The notes: a model not told the origin generated them from the letters alone. DNA of 64,000 bases from Pseudomonas tensinigenes (GCF_014268445.2 NZ_CP077089.1:1977501-2041500); one strand, 5' to 3'. Numbered from the stretch's first letter, positions 33,874 through 42,273 are shown. Numbers and translations are program-made.

Positions 33874-35375
33874 GAGTGCTGATTCGTGCCGACGCCTCGC
33901 CAACCATCGGCAGCGGCCACATTGCCCGCTGCCTGACGCTGGCGCGAGTGTTGCGCGGGCAGGGCAGCCATGTCGCGTTTGCCTGCCGAAAATTGCCCGG
34001 GCATCGGCTCGATATGCTCAGCGCCGAAGGGTTCGAGACATTCGCGTTGCCGGATCTCTATTGTGATGAAGATCCACAGCAAGCCATCGAATCAATGCTG
34101 CCGTGGCAGGCCGACATCGACGCGCTGGATCTGTTGTTGGCCGGCCATGCCGGGTTCGACTGGATCATCGTCGATCATTACGGCCTCGATCATCACTGGC
34201 AAACCGCCGCCCGGCGCTGGGCGCAGCGCATAGCGGCAGTCGACGATCTGGCTACCCGGCGCTACAGCGCAGATCTTTTGCTCAATCAGAACTTGTCCGG
34301 TCTGCATGAAAATTATCAGCCGCTGTTGCCCGACGGCTGTCGCACCTTGCTCGGCCCGCGCTATGCCATGTTGCGCGAAGAGTTCTGTTGCCCGGCCATC
34401 GAAATCAAACCCAGGGCTCGCCGCGTGCTGGTCAATTTCGGCGGCTTCGATGCGGCCATGCAGACCCATCACGCGATGCTCGCCCTGGCCGATTACAGCG
34501 AGCTGCAAGTGGACTTTGTCGCCGGTGCCGACAACCCGGCGTGGACGCTGATGCAGGCCTTGGCCGAGACGCGGCCGAACTGGCGCCTGCACAGCTTCGT
34601 CAGCGATTTCCATCAGCGCATGACTGAAGCGGATCTGTTTATCGGCGCCGGGGGCGGCACCAGTTGGGAGCGGGCGGCGATGGGGTTGCCGACGATTTGC
34701 ATTGCCGTGTCAAACAACCAGCAGAGCAACGGCGAAGTCATGGCCGCGGCGGGCGCGCATGTATTCATGGGCGCTCGTGAGCAGGTCAGTGTCGAGCAGT
34801 TGCGCGACGCCATCGGCTTTGTCACCGGCAATCATTATTTGCGCCAAAGCCTGGCCGAGCGCTCGCGACAACTGGTCGACGGACGCGGTGCCGAGCGTGT
34901 CGCGGTGGCACTGGCCGGAGCGGTGCTGAAGGTGCGTGCGGCGACCCTGGATGATGCGCAGTTGCTGTTCGATGGGCGTAATGCCGAAACGGTACGGCGC
35001 TGGTCGCTGGACAGCGGCGTGATCGATTGGCCGCAGCACCTGAATTGGTTGACGGCGAGTTTGCGCAATCCACAGCGTCTGTTGTTGATCGCCGAGGCGG
35101 ATGACGGTGCGGTCGGCGTTGTGCGGTATGACCTGCGCGGGTTTGAAGCCGAAGTCTCGATCTACCTGCTGGAACGACGGATGGGTCTGGGGTGGGGCAG
35201 GGCGCTATTGGCCCGAGGCGAGGCGTTTGTTGCCGCGCACTGGCCGCAACTGACGGTCATCACCGCTCGGGTGTTGCCGGACAATCGTCCCTCGTTGAAT
35301 GTGTTTCGTGACGCCGGGTTCACTCAGAGTGCCTGTGCGTTCACCCGTGTTTTGAAGGATTACCCGCATGACTAG
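33870..35375 (+). CDS. pseG: PseG hydrolase fused to GNAT acetyltransferase (PseG-PseH)
   Basis: This 501-aa fusion has two parts. Residues 1-350 are PseG, the UDP-sugar hydrolase releasing 2,4-diacetamido-2,4,6-trideoxy-L-altrose, with IRADASPTIGSGHIARC (catalytic His17, as in Campylobacter PseG) and the GT-B C-lobe IGAGGGTSWERAAMGLPTICI. Residues about 353-501 form a GNAT domain (VRAATLDDAQLLFDGRN, MGLGWGRALLARGEAF, LPDNRPSLNVFRDAGF), which would supply the PseH N-acetylation of the C4 amine. No separate pseH is present, so the fusion is probably bifunctional for consecutive steps. The start overlaps the pseF stop; pseI overlaps its end. Confidence 0.92.
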   Translation: MRVLIRADASPTIGSGHIARCLTLARVLRGQGSHVAFACRKLPGHRLDMLSAEGFETFALPDLYCDEDPQQAIESMLPWQADIDALDLLLAGHAGFDWIIVDHYGLDHHWQTAARRWAQRIAAVDDLATRRYSADLLLNQNLSGLHENYQPLLPDGCRTLLGPRYAMLREEFCCPAIEIKPRARRVLVNFGGFDAAMQTHHAMLALADYSELQVDFVAGADNPAWTLMQALAETRPNWRLHSFVSDFHQRMTEADLFIGAGGGTSWERAAMGLPTICIAVSNNQQSNGEVMAAAGAHVFMGAREQVSVEQLRDAIGFVTGNHYLRQSLAERSRQLVDGRGAERVAVALAGAVLKVRAATLDDAQLLFDGRNAETVRRWSLDSGVIDWPQHLNWLTASLRNPQRLLLIAEADDGAVGVVRYDLRGFEAEVSIYLLERRMGLGWGRALLARGEAFVAAHWPQLTVITARVLPDNRPSLNVFRDAGFTQSACAFTRVLKDYPHD

Positions 35376-36420
35376 TTTCAAGATCGGCAACCGCTTGATC
35401 GGTGCCGACGCGCCACCCTTCATCATTGCCGAGATGAGCGGCAACCATAACCAGTCACTGGACGTCGCCCTGCAAATCGTCGAAGCGGCGGCCAAGGCCG
35501 GCGCGCATGCCTTGAAGCTGCAAACCTACACCGCCGAAACCATGACGCTGGATCTGGCTGAAGGCGAATTCTTCATCAAGGATCCGAACAGTCTGTGGGC
35601 GGGTACTTCGCTCTACGATTTGTATGAAAAAGCCCATACACCGTGGGAGTGGCATGCGCCGATTTTCGCCCGCGCAAAAGAACTGGGCATGCTCGCGTTC
35701 TCCACCCCGTTCGATGACAGCGCCGTGGACTTTCTCGAAAGCCTCGATGTGCCGGCCTACAAGATCGCCAGTTTCGAAAACACCGATTTGCCGTTGATTC
35801 GCCGTGTAGCCGCCACCGGCAAGCCGCTGATCATCTCCACCGGCATGGCCAGCATCGCTGAACTGGATGAAACCGTGCGCGCCGCCCGCGAAGCCGGCTG
35901 CAAGGATCTGGTGCTGCTCAAATGCACCAGCACCTATCCGGCGACGCCACTCAACAGCAACGTGCGAACGATCCCGCATCTGCGTGAGTTGTTCGGTTGC
36001 GAGGTAGGCCTGTCGGATCATTCAATGGGCGTCGGCGTGTCGGTAGCGGCGGTGGCGCTGGGCGCGACGGTGGTGGAAAAACACTTCACCCTCGACCGTT
36101 CAGCAGGTGGCGTCGATGCCAGTTTCTCGCTGGAGCCGGCAGAAATGGCCAGTCTGGTGGTGGAAACCGAGCGCGCCTGGCAGGCCATGGGGCAGGTGCA
36201 TTACGGCGTCACAGAGGCTGAACGCAAGTCGCTGGTCTATCGCCGCTCGCTGTATGTCACGGCCGACATGGCCGCCGGTGACAGCTTTAGCGGGGACAAT
36301 CTGCGCGCCATTCGCCCGGGTCTTGGTCTGCCGCCCAAGCACACCGACGCCGTCCTCGGCCGCCGCGCACGCGCGCCAATCAAGCGCGGCACGCCGCTGG
36401 ACTGGTCGTTGGTCGAATAA
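35368..36420 (+). CDS. pseI: Pseudaminic acid synthase PseI
   Basis: This 350-aa enzyme condenses the deoxyaltrose product with phosphoenolpyruvate to pseudaminic acid. The NeuB-type barrel includes FIIAEMSGNHNQSLDVALQIVEAAAKAGAHALKLQTYTAETMTL, TPFDDSAVDFLE and CEVGLSDHSMG. A C-terminal SAF/antifreeze-like domain (about 285-348) ends RRARAPIKRGTPLDWSLV. It completes the set pseB, C, F, G-H, I. It is the last gene of the run; 226 bp without a gene follow. Confidence 0.96.
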   Translation: MTSFKIGNRLIGADAPPFIIAEMSGNHNQSLDVALQIVEAAAKAGAHALKLQTYTAETMTLDLAEGEFFIKDPNSLWAGTSLYDLYEKAHTPWEWHAPIFARAKELGMLAFSTPFDDSAVDFLESLDVPAYKIASFENTDLPLIRRVAATGKPLIISTGMASIAELDETVRAAREAGCKDLVLLKCTSTYPATPLNSNVRTIPHLRELFGCEVGLSDHSMGVGVSVAAVALGATVVEKHFTLDRSAGGVDASFSLEPAEMASLVVETERAWQAMGQVHYGVTEAERKSLVYRRSLYVTADMAAGDSFSGDNLRAIRPGLGLPPKHTDAVLGRRARAPIKRGTPLDWSLVE

Positions 36421-36646
36421 CCTGATCTGCACCGATTCGGCAAAATAGCGTGACCTGCGAGTCATAACGCGCATCTTCACTGTATTGTATTGATCGGGGA
36501 GATGGCGCCTGGCTCGTTTTCGATTCCAGTGATAGCCCTTTGCGCTCCCCGTGGCTGCCCGTTGTGGCGGCCGTTTTCTGTTTGTCGGCGCCCCTCGAAA
36601 TCCTTGCGAGCGGTGGTCTTGGGCTGTTTTTTATTGGGAAGCCGTA

Positions 36647-37573
36647 ATGATTGGCATAAAAAGCATTGCGAGCTACGTTCCTGTAGCCGGCGTGGACAAT
36701 TACGCACAAGGTGCAAAATTCGAGAAGGATGAAGAATTCATCCTTGGCAAGATCGGTTCGGCGTTTCTGCCACGCAAAGACGCTGAACAGGAAACCTCCG
36801 ATCTGTGCGTGGAAGCGGCCAATGCGCTGTTTGCCAGCAACCCTGAACTGAAGCGTGAATCGATCGACGCCTTGATCGTCGTCACCCAGAACGGTGACGA
36901 AGAAGGCCTGCCGCACACCGCAGCGATCGTGCAGGACAAACTCGGTCTGCCGACCAACGTTGCGGCGTTCGACATTTCCCTGGGCTGCTCCGGTTATGTC
37001 TACGGCATCTACGCGATCAAGGGCTTCATGGAAGCCGCCGGCCTGAAGAATGGTCTGCTGATCACCGCTGACCCGTATTCGAAAATCGTCGATCCGGAAG
37101 ACCGCAACACCACCATGCTGTTCGGCGATGCCGCCACCGCTACATGGATGGGCGAAGATCCGACCTGGGCGCTGGGCAAGGCCAAGTTCGGTACTGACGG
37201 TTCCGGTGCGCCGCACCTGAAAGTCACCGATGGCGTGTTCTTCATGAACGGTCGTCAGGTGTTCAACTTTGCTCTGCTGAAGGTGCCGGCACACTTGCAC
37301 GAGTTGCTCGATGACTCTGGTTTGAAGGCGGATGACATCGATGCCTTCTGCATTCACCAGGGCAGTGCGGCGATTGTCGATGCCGTGGCGCGGCGCTTCG
37401 AAGGCGAGCCGGAGAAGTTCATCAAGGACATGGTCGAGACCGGTAATACCGTGTCGTCGAGCATTCCGTTGCTGCTGGAAAAACACGTCATCGATTCCGA
37501 CTGGCAGCGTATTGCCCTGAGCGGTTTTGGTGTCGGTCTGTCGTGGGGCTCGGCGATCATCTATCGTCCTTGA
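36647..37573 (+). CDS. 3-oxoacyl-ACP synthase III family protein
   Basis: This 308-aa thiolase-fold condensing enzyme has a Cys-His-Asn triad: C114 in DISLGCSGYVYG, H237 in CIHQGSAAI and N267 in ETGNTVSSSIPLLLE. The protein resembles KAS III-like enzymes of flagellin and O-antigen glycosylation islands rather than housekeeping FabH (HQGS instead of HQAN). No acyl carrier protein or ketoreductase is nearby. It could make a short 3-keto or 3-hydroxyacyl group for N-acylation of an amino sugar. ATG 36647 follows GGGAAGCC. The 226 bp upstream (36421-36646) show no gene and presumably hold its promoter. Confidence 0.85.
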   Translation: MIGIKSIASYVPVAGVDNYAQGAKFEKDEEFILGKIGSAFLPRKDAEQETSDLCVEAANALFASNPELKRESIDALIVVTQNGDEEGLPHTAAIVQDKLGLPTNVAAFDISLGCSGYVYGIYAIKGFMEAAGLKNGLLITADPYSKIVDPEDRNTTMLFGDAATATWMGEDPTWALGKAKFGTDGSGAPHLKVTDGVFFMNGRQVFNFALLKVPAHLHELLDDSGLKADDIDAFCIHQGSAAIVDAVARRFEGEPEKFIKDMVETGNTVSSSIPLLLEKHVIDSDWQRIALSGFGVGLSWGSAIIYRP

Positions 37574-37596
37574 GTCCGAGCAAAAACGGCGGATAC

Positions 37597-37636
37597 AAAA
37601 ATAGCGTTCAAGGTTAACCTTGAACGCTATTTTTTT
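37597..37636. terminator. Strong palindromic terminator after KAS III gene
   Basis: AAAAATAGCGTTCAAGGTT is followed by its exact complement AACCTTGAACGCTATTTTT and ends in a T7 run. It is a perfect 19-bp palindrome with A-tract and T-tract, so it could terminate in both directions. It begins 24 bp after the KAS III stop and ends only 24 bp before the maf start. Confidence 0.92.
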
Positions 37637-37660
37637 GCCTGAAACGGAGCGCGAGGCGCC

Positions 37661-38950
37661 ATGAGCGAGTTTTTTCAAGCCAATGCCGAGGTGTTGCAAC
37701 GGCGTTGGCCGGCGCTGTTCGAACGACTGATGGCGGAAGACACTGCGACCGTCCAGGCCGAACTGGTGCAGGGGTTGGGTTCGACGCTCAGCGTCAATGG
37801 TGTTCAGCTCACCAGCCGCCATGACCGCATCCATGAAGCCCGGATTCAGGCGGCAAGCCTGGCGGACAAGCCGCAATTGCATGTCTACGGTACTGGCCTC
37901 GGCGATTTGCCCAGCGTGCTACTGGAGCGCGAAGGGCTTGAGCGGTTGTACGTGCACATCCTCAATGGCGCATTGTTCGCGCTGGTGGTGCAACTGCTCG
38001 ATCAGCGCCAGTGGCTGGAAGATCCGCGCGTCGAGTTGTTTTACGCCGGCGATCATCCAGACTTTTTTACGCCGTTTTTTGCCCTGCCTGCCGAGATGCT
38101 GCTGGCCGACGATTTCAACGCGAAAGTCCGTGATCGCTTGGTCAGCGAAGTCCACCTGAGCTTCAACAATCGGGATTTCGATCCGCAGTCAACGGAGATT
38201 CAACAGCGTCTGCAGGAATGTCTGCCGGTGCTGCTCGCCGATGCGGATGTGGCGCAATTGTTCGGCACCTGTGCCGGCCGGGAAATCTACGTGATCGCCA
38301 CCGGGCCGACGCTGGAGCAGCATTACCAGCGTCTGGCGGCAATCCGTCAACGCGCCGAACGCCCGTTGTTCATCTGTGTCGACACTGCGTATCGACCGCT
38401 GCGCGAACACGGGATTGTGCCTGACCTGGTGGTGAGCATTGATCAGCGCATCAGCTTTCGCCATTTGCCATTCGAGGAGTCCGACGGCATTCCGCTGGTG
38501 TATCTGCCGATGAGCGATCCGTCGGTGTTGAAGGCGTGGAAGGGCAAGCGTTACGGTGGTTATTCCGCGAGCCCGATCTACGCGAACCTGCGTGAGCAGC
38601 ACCCGCGAGCGCAGTTGCACGTGGGCGGCAGTGTGATTCACCCGGCGGTGGATCTGGCGGTAAAGATGGGCGCCACCGGCATCACGCTGTTTGGTGCTGA
38701 CTTCGCCTTCCCGATGAACAAGACCCATGCTGGTTGGAACGACGGCGAGCTGGGGCCACCGGTGAATCAGGCGCGGCATTGGGTGCGTGATGGCCATGGT
38801 CAGCGGGTCAGCACACAGCTCAACTTTCGCGGTTATCTGTGCGTGCTGGAGCGCTATATCGCTGCGCATCCACAGGTCGAGTTTCTCAACAGCAGCCGCT
38901 CCGGGGCGCTGATCGCCGGAACCGGTTTCAATCCGGAGTTTGTGCAATGA
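37661..38950 (+). CDS. maf: Maf-type motility-associated glycosyltransferase (DUF115)
   Basis: This 429-aa protein has the MAF_flag10/DUF115 core: REIYVIATGPTLEQHYQRL (about 205-223), LFICVDTAYRPLREHGIVPDLVVSIDQ and IHPAVDLAVKMGATGITLFGADFAF. Maf proteins transfer nonulosonic acids such as Pse onto flagellin in Campylobacter, Aeromonas and Clostridium. With all pse genes next door and fliC just downstream, it is the predicted flagellin Pse transferase. The small 88-aa gene overlaps its stop. The start ATG 37661 has GGAGCGCGAGG before it. Confidence 0.88.
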   Translation: MSEFFQANAEVLQRRWPALFERLMAEDTATVQAELVQGLGSTLSVNGVQLTSRHDRIHEARIQAASLADKPQLHVYGTGLGDLPSVLLEREGLERLYVHILNGALFALVVQLLDQRQWLEDPRVELFYAGDHPDFFTPFFALPAEMLLADDFNAKVRDRLVSEVHLSFNNRDFDPQSTEIQQRLQECLPVLLADADVAQLFGTCAGREIYVIATGPTLEQHYQRLAAIRQRAERPLFICVDTAYRPLREHGIVPDLVVSIDQRISFRHLPFEESDGIPLVYLPMSDPSVLKAWKGKRYGGYSASPIYANLREQHPRAQLHVGGSVIHPAVDLAVKMGATGITLFGADFAFPMNKTHAGWNDGELGPPVNQARHWVRDGHGQRVSTQLNFRGYLCVLERYIAAHPQVEFLNSSRSGALIAGTGFNPEFVQ

Positions 38951-39213
38951 GTGCGTTGAGTCTCTGCAAGGATGAATGTCGCCAGTGTGCGGGTTTGTTT
39001 CGCCTCGGGCGCGATGTCGAGGCGGCGCTGACGATGGTCGATGTGTTTGAAAAGGCCCAGCAATGTTTAGCGTCTGCCCCGACAGAGGTTCAGCAGGTGT
39101 TGGCGCAACTGTTATTGCAAATGCTCGAATGCCAGGAGCGCCAGGACTGGTTGGGGCTGGCTGACTCTATGGAGTACGAGCTGGTGGATTTGCTGGGAAG
39201 TGTTCCGGCCTGA
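38947..39213 (+). CDS. Small Cys-containing protein coupled to maf
   Basis: This 88-aa acidic, helical protein begins MSALSLCKDECRQCAGLF. Cys 7, 11 and 14 form C-x3-C-x2-C, with two more Cys at 40 and 62. The ATG overlaps the maf stop (ATGA), so the two are translated together. It has no signal peptide or membrane segment. I do not recognise a family. Position between maf and fliC suggests a helper in flagellin modification or flagellin handling, which is inference. The cysteines could bind a metal or be redox active. Confidence 0.75.
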   Translation: MSALSLCKDECRQCAGLFRLGRDVEAALTMVDVFEKAQQCLASAPTEVQQVLAQLLLQMLECQERQDWLGLADSMEYELVDLLGSVPA

Positions 39214-39348
39214 ACACGCCGACAGCACTGGCCCGCAGGTTTGCACGGCAGTCGGTTTTATGACGTCATTTTTTCGCGGGTGATGTGCTGCTAAGTCTTT
39301 GTTTTCGCGGGGGTGGCAGGGTGATGGCAAAATTTTTTCAAAAAGCCC

Positions 39349-39375
39349 TCAAGCAACCTGCAATCCCGACGATAA
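39349..39375 (+). promoter_or_regulatory. Sigma-28 (FliA) promoter of fliC
   Basis: TCAAGCAA - N11 - GACGATAA. The -10 matches GCCGATAA at 7 of 8 positions and TCAAG is the Pseudomonas-type -35. The site ends 80 bp before the fliC ATG, giving a long leader with AACGAGGAATTCGTC as ribosome site. This fits fliC as a late FliA-dependent gene. Confidence 0.75.
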
Positions 39376-39455
39376 CTATTACGAAGGTTCTCTAGGCCAT
39401 ACCCGGCGGTTGCCAGGGCCGGAAGCCGCAGTACCCAACCAACGAGGAATTCGTC

Positions 39456-40307
39456 ATGGCTTTAACAGTAAACACCAACACCACGTCGTTGAACGTTCAG
39501 AAAAACCTGAACCGCGCTTCCGACGCTCTGTCGACTTCGATGCAGCGCCTGTCTTCCGGCCTGAAAATCAACAGCGCTAAAGACGACGCCGCTGGCCTGC
39601 AGATCTCGAACCGTATGTCCTCGCAGATCCGTGGTAACACCCAAGCCATCCAGAACGCCAACGACGGTATCTCCGTTGCCCAGACCGCTGAAGGCGCTCT
39701 GCAAGCTACTACCGACATCCTGCAGCGTATGCGTGAACTGGCTGTTAAAGCACGTAACGGTACCAACGGCACTGCTGACCAGACCGCTACCAACGCTGAA
39801 TTCGCTCAGATGTCCGACGAGATCACCCGTATCTCGGCTTCGACCAACCTGAACGGCAAAAACCTGCTGGACGGTTCGGCTGGTACTGTGACCCTGCAAG
39901 TGGGCGCAAACACCGGTTCGGCTAACCACATCGACCTGGTACTGAGCTCCAAGTTCGACGCAGTAAGCCTGTCGGTAGGTAGCGGTACTCTGTCCCTGAC
40001 CGGTGCTACCGTAACTGGCGCTTCGCAGAACATCGACAACGCGATCACCGCGATCGACGCTGCAATCGCTGCCATCGGTGCAACTCGTGCCAGCCTGGGT
40101 GCCTCGCAAAACCGTCTGACCAGCACCATCCAGAACTTGCAGAACATCACCGAGAACACCACTGCTGCACAAGGTCGCGTACAAGATACCGACTTCGCCG
40201 CAGAGACTGCTAACCTGACCAAGCAGCAAACCCTGCAACAGGCTTCGACCTCTGTTCTGGCTCAAGCCAACCAACTGCCTTCCGCTGTACTGAAGCTGCT
40301 TCAGTAA
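39456..40307 (+). CDS. fliC: Flagellin FliC
   Basis: This 283-aa filament subunit has conserved D0/D1 ends: residues 1-140 (MALTVNTNTTSLNVQKNLN..., LQRMRELAVKARNGT, the TLR5 contact) and 205-283 (ending LAQANQLPSAVLKLLQ). The flg22 plant-immunity epitope is at 30-51. It keeps the D43-D44 of the AKDDAAGLQI core but has Ser-Ser-Gly-Leu-Lys where the canonical peptide has Ser-Thr-Gly-Ser-Arg. The variable centre is only about 65 residues and rich in Ser/Thr (SSKFDAVSLSVGSGTLSLTGATVTGAS), the likely O-glycosylation region. It is much shorter than PAO1 flagellin (488 aa). Confidence 0.98.
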   Translation: MALTVNTNTTSLNVQKNLNRASDALSTSMQRLSSGLKINSAKDDAAGLQISNRMSSQIRGNTQAIQNANDGISVAQTAEGALQATTDILQRMRELAVKARNGTNGTADQTATNAEFAQMSDEITRISASTNLNGKNLLDGSAGTVTLQVGANTGSANHIDLVLSSKFDAVSLSVGSGTLSLTGATVTGASQNIDNAITAIDAAIAAIGATRASLGASQNRLTSTIQNLQNITENTTAAQGRVQDTDFAAETANLTKQQTLQQASTSVLAQANQLPSAVLKLLQ

Positions 40308-40323
40308 TTTCGGATCGAGTTTG

Positions 40324-40361
40324 GGCGGGGGAGTGCGCTGGTCGCGCTCTCTCGCCTTTTT
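40324..40361 (+). terminator. Terminator after fliC
   Basis: A GC-rich imperfect stem (GGCGGGGGAGTGCGC with GCGCTCTCTCGCC, loop TGGTC) is followed by T5. It separates the abundant fliC transcript from flaG-fliD. Confidence 0.85.
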
Positions 40362-40380
40362 ACGTTAAGAGGTGATGGGC

Positions 40381-40737
40381 ATGGACATGAGCGTAAAGCT
40401 TAACGTGTCTTATCCGGCTCCCAAGCCAGTAACGCCGGTTGCTGACAAACCGTCAGAGACGCCTAAAGTTGCCAAGACTGAAGCGCCGGTCGCTGCGAAG
40501 AGTCAGGATTCGGACGACGCCAAACTGAAACTGGCGGTGCAGGAGATCGAAAAGTTTGTACAGTCGATCAAGCGCAATCTGGAGTTCTCGATTGACGAGC
40601 ATTCCGGCAAGGTCATTGTCAAAGTGATCGCAAGCGAGACGGGTGAGGTCGTTCGACAGATTCCCTCCGCAGAAGCCTTGAAGCTGGCAGACAGTCTGGC
40701 CAACGCCAGTCACGTGTTGTTCGACGCCAAAGTCTGA
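40381..40737 (+). CDS. flaG: FlaG family protein
   Basis: This 118-aa small cytosolic or secreted protein has the FlaG domain in its C-terminal 65 residues (VQEIEKFVQSIKRNLEFSIDEHSGKVIVKVIASETGEVVRQIPSAEALKLAD). FlaG influences filament length in Campylobacter and Pseudomonas. The first half is Pro/Ala/Lys-rich and unstructured. ATG 40381 (MDMSVKLNVSYP) is chosen because AAGAGG lies 8 bases before it. Upstream GTG 40372 and ATG 40375 are less likely. It lies between fliC and fliD, as usual. Confidence 0.9.
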   Translation: MDMSVKLNVSYPAPKPVTPVADKPSETPKVAKTEAPVAAKSQDSDDAKLKLAVQEIEKFVQSIKRNLEFSIDEHSGKVIVKVIASETGEVVRQIPSAEALKLADSLANASHVLFDAKV

Positions 40738-40819
40738 TAGCTGGCATGAATAGTGTTTGTCCGTTCTCAAGACGCATGTAACGGTCAAAAGAATGGCAAC
40801 AATCTGAAGGGAGATGCAC

Positions 40820-42262
40820 ATGGCAAGTCCAATTCTACCGGGTTCCGGACTGGGTTCCGGCCTGGACATCGGCGCGATCGTGACCGCGCTGGTCAACGCC
40901 GACAAGTCGCCGAAGCAGACGCAGATCGATAATGCGACCAAAACCAACACCCTGAAGATTTCCGGTGTCGGTACGCTGAAAAGCGCATTGGCCGCCTACC
41001 AGAAGGCAATGACCGATCTGGGCAGCAAGACCAACCCTGCGTTTGCCGGCTACACGGCGACCTCGGCTACCCCGACAACACTGACCGCTACCTCCGATAA
41101 CACGGCTGTTTCGGGTACATACAGTGTCGTGGTGAATAACCTGGCCACCGGCTCGAAAGTAGCCAGTGCATCGTTTGCCGGCGGTGCGGCCAGTGCCATT
41201 CCGAGTGGTACCCTGAAAATCAGTCAGAATGGCACTGATTACAATGTCGATATTCCGGCCAATGCCACCTTGCAGACCACCCGTGACGCCATCAACAAGG
41301 CGCAGGGGGTCAACGGTATTTCCGCCAACATTGTGACCGACAGCTCGGGTGCTTCGCGTCTGGTGATCAGTTCGAACAAGACGGGCGCCGGCTCCGACCT
41401 GACGGTCAGTGGCATTGCCGGTCTGGAAATCGATGGCACCAAGGTCATGTCTGCCACCCCGACCGCGGGTGATTCCGGGTCTGTGGGCGATGTTGCCAAG
41501 GATGCGAAGCTGACCATTGATGGTCTTGCCGTTACCAGCAAGAGCAACACCGTGAGCGGCGCCATCAGTGGCCTGACCATGAACCTGGTGGAAGCCAGCC
41601 CTACGGCGGTGAAGGTCTCTGTCGATACCAACACCAAGGGTTTGCAGGCTTCGGTTCAGCAGTTCGTAGATGCCTTCAACACGCTCAAGACCACCATCGA
41701 CAGCCTGTCCAAGGCAACGACGGACGAAGATGGCAAGTTGACGGTGCAGGCGGCGTTTACCGGTGATTCTCTGCCGCGTACGTTGATTGCCGATATTCGA
41801 GCTCAGTTGACCACTTCGTCGCCAGGCGAGCTGGGTGTGCTGTCGCAGATTGGTGTCATGACTGATCGTGACACCGGTAAGCTGACGTTGGACGCTACTG
41901 CCTTCAACAAGGCTATGTCTCAGCCAGGCATGACGGGCCAGGTGCAGCAGCTGTTCTCCGGCACCGACGACAAGAACGGTCTGTTGGCGCGCATGAGCAA
42001 AGCGGTCGATCCTTACCTCAAAGCTTCTGCTGATGGTAAAACCACCACCGGTTTGCTTGATCAGCGCATGACCATTCTGACCAACAACACCCGCAGCCTC
42101 ACGTCGCAGCAATTGGCGCTGGACCTGCGTGTGGCCAACCTGACCAAGACGTTGACTGCCAAGTACAACGCCATGGACTTGCTGGTAGGGCAGATGAAGG
42201 CTACGGCAAGCAATATCACGTCGTTCTTCAGCTCGCTGAACGCGCAGCAATCCGCGAAGTAA
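40820..42262 (+). CDS. fliD: Filament cap protein FliD (HAP2)
   Basis: This 480-aa cap protein guides flagellin folding at the filament tip and can mediate adhesion. N-terminal signature ILPGSGLGSGLDIGAIVTALVNADKSPK; C-terminal coiled region QLALDLRVANLTKTLTAKYNAMDLLVGQMKATASNITSFFSSL. The central domain is Thr/Ser-rich. ATG 40820 is preferred over ATG 40814 because GAAGGGAG is then well spaced. An 82-bp gap after flaG has no clear promoter, so flaG-fliD are probably one unit, ended by the terminator at 42274. Confidence 0.97.
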   Translation: MASPILPGSGLGSGLDIGAIVTALVNADKSPKQTQIDNATKTNTLKISGVGTLKSALAAYQKAMTDLGSKTNPAFAGYTATSATPTTLTATSDNTAVSGTYSVVVNNLATGSKVASASFAGGAASAIPSGTLKISQNGTDYNVDIPANATLQTTRDAINKAQGVNGISANIVTDSSGASRLVISSNKTGAGSDLTVSGIAGLEIDGTKVMSATPTAGDSGSVGDVAKDAKLTIDGLAVTSKSNTVSGAISGLTMNLVEASPTAVKVSVDTNTKGLQASVQQFVDAFNTLKTTIDSLSKATTDEDGKLTVQAAFTGDSLPRTLIADIRAQLTTSSPGELGVLSQIGVMTDRDTGKLTLDATAFNKAMSQPGMTGQVQQLFSGTDDKNGLLARMSKAVDPYLKASADGKTTTGLLDQRMTILTNNTRSLTSQQLALDLRVANLTKTLTAKYNAMDLLVGQMKATASNITSFFSSLNAQQSAK

Positions 42263-42273
42263 CAGGCAGGAAC

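Noticed and set aside
38947..39213. C-x3-C-x2-C as a radical-SAM cluster motif
   Set aside because: The protein is only 88 aa, with no room for the TIM barrel and no other radical-SAM features.
16651..39213. Recent horizontal acquisition of the glycosylation island by base composition
   Set aside because: Reading the sequence, GC content and codon preference look like those of the flanking flagellar genes. No integrase, tRNA or direct repeats bound the region. A computed GC profile could change this.
40743..40758. Sigma-54-like TGGCATGAATAGTGTT between flaG and fliD
   Set aside because: The -24 half is fair but the -12 box reads GTGT with no GC at the required distance.
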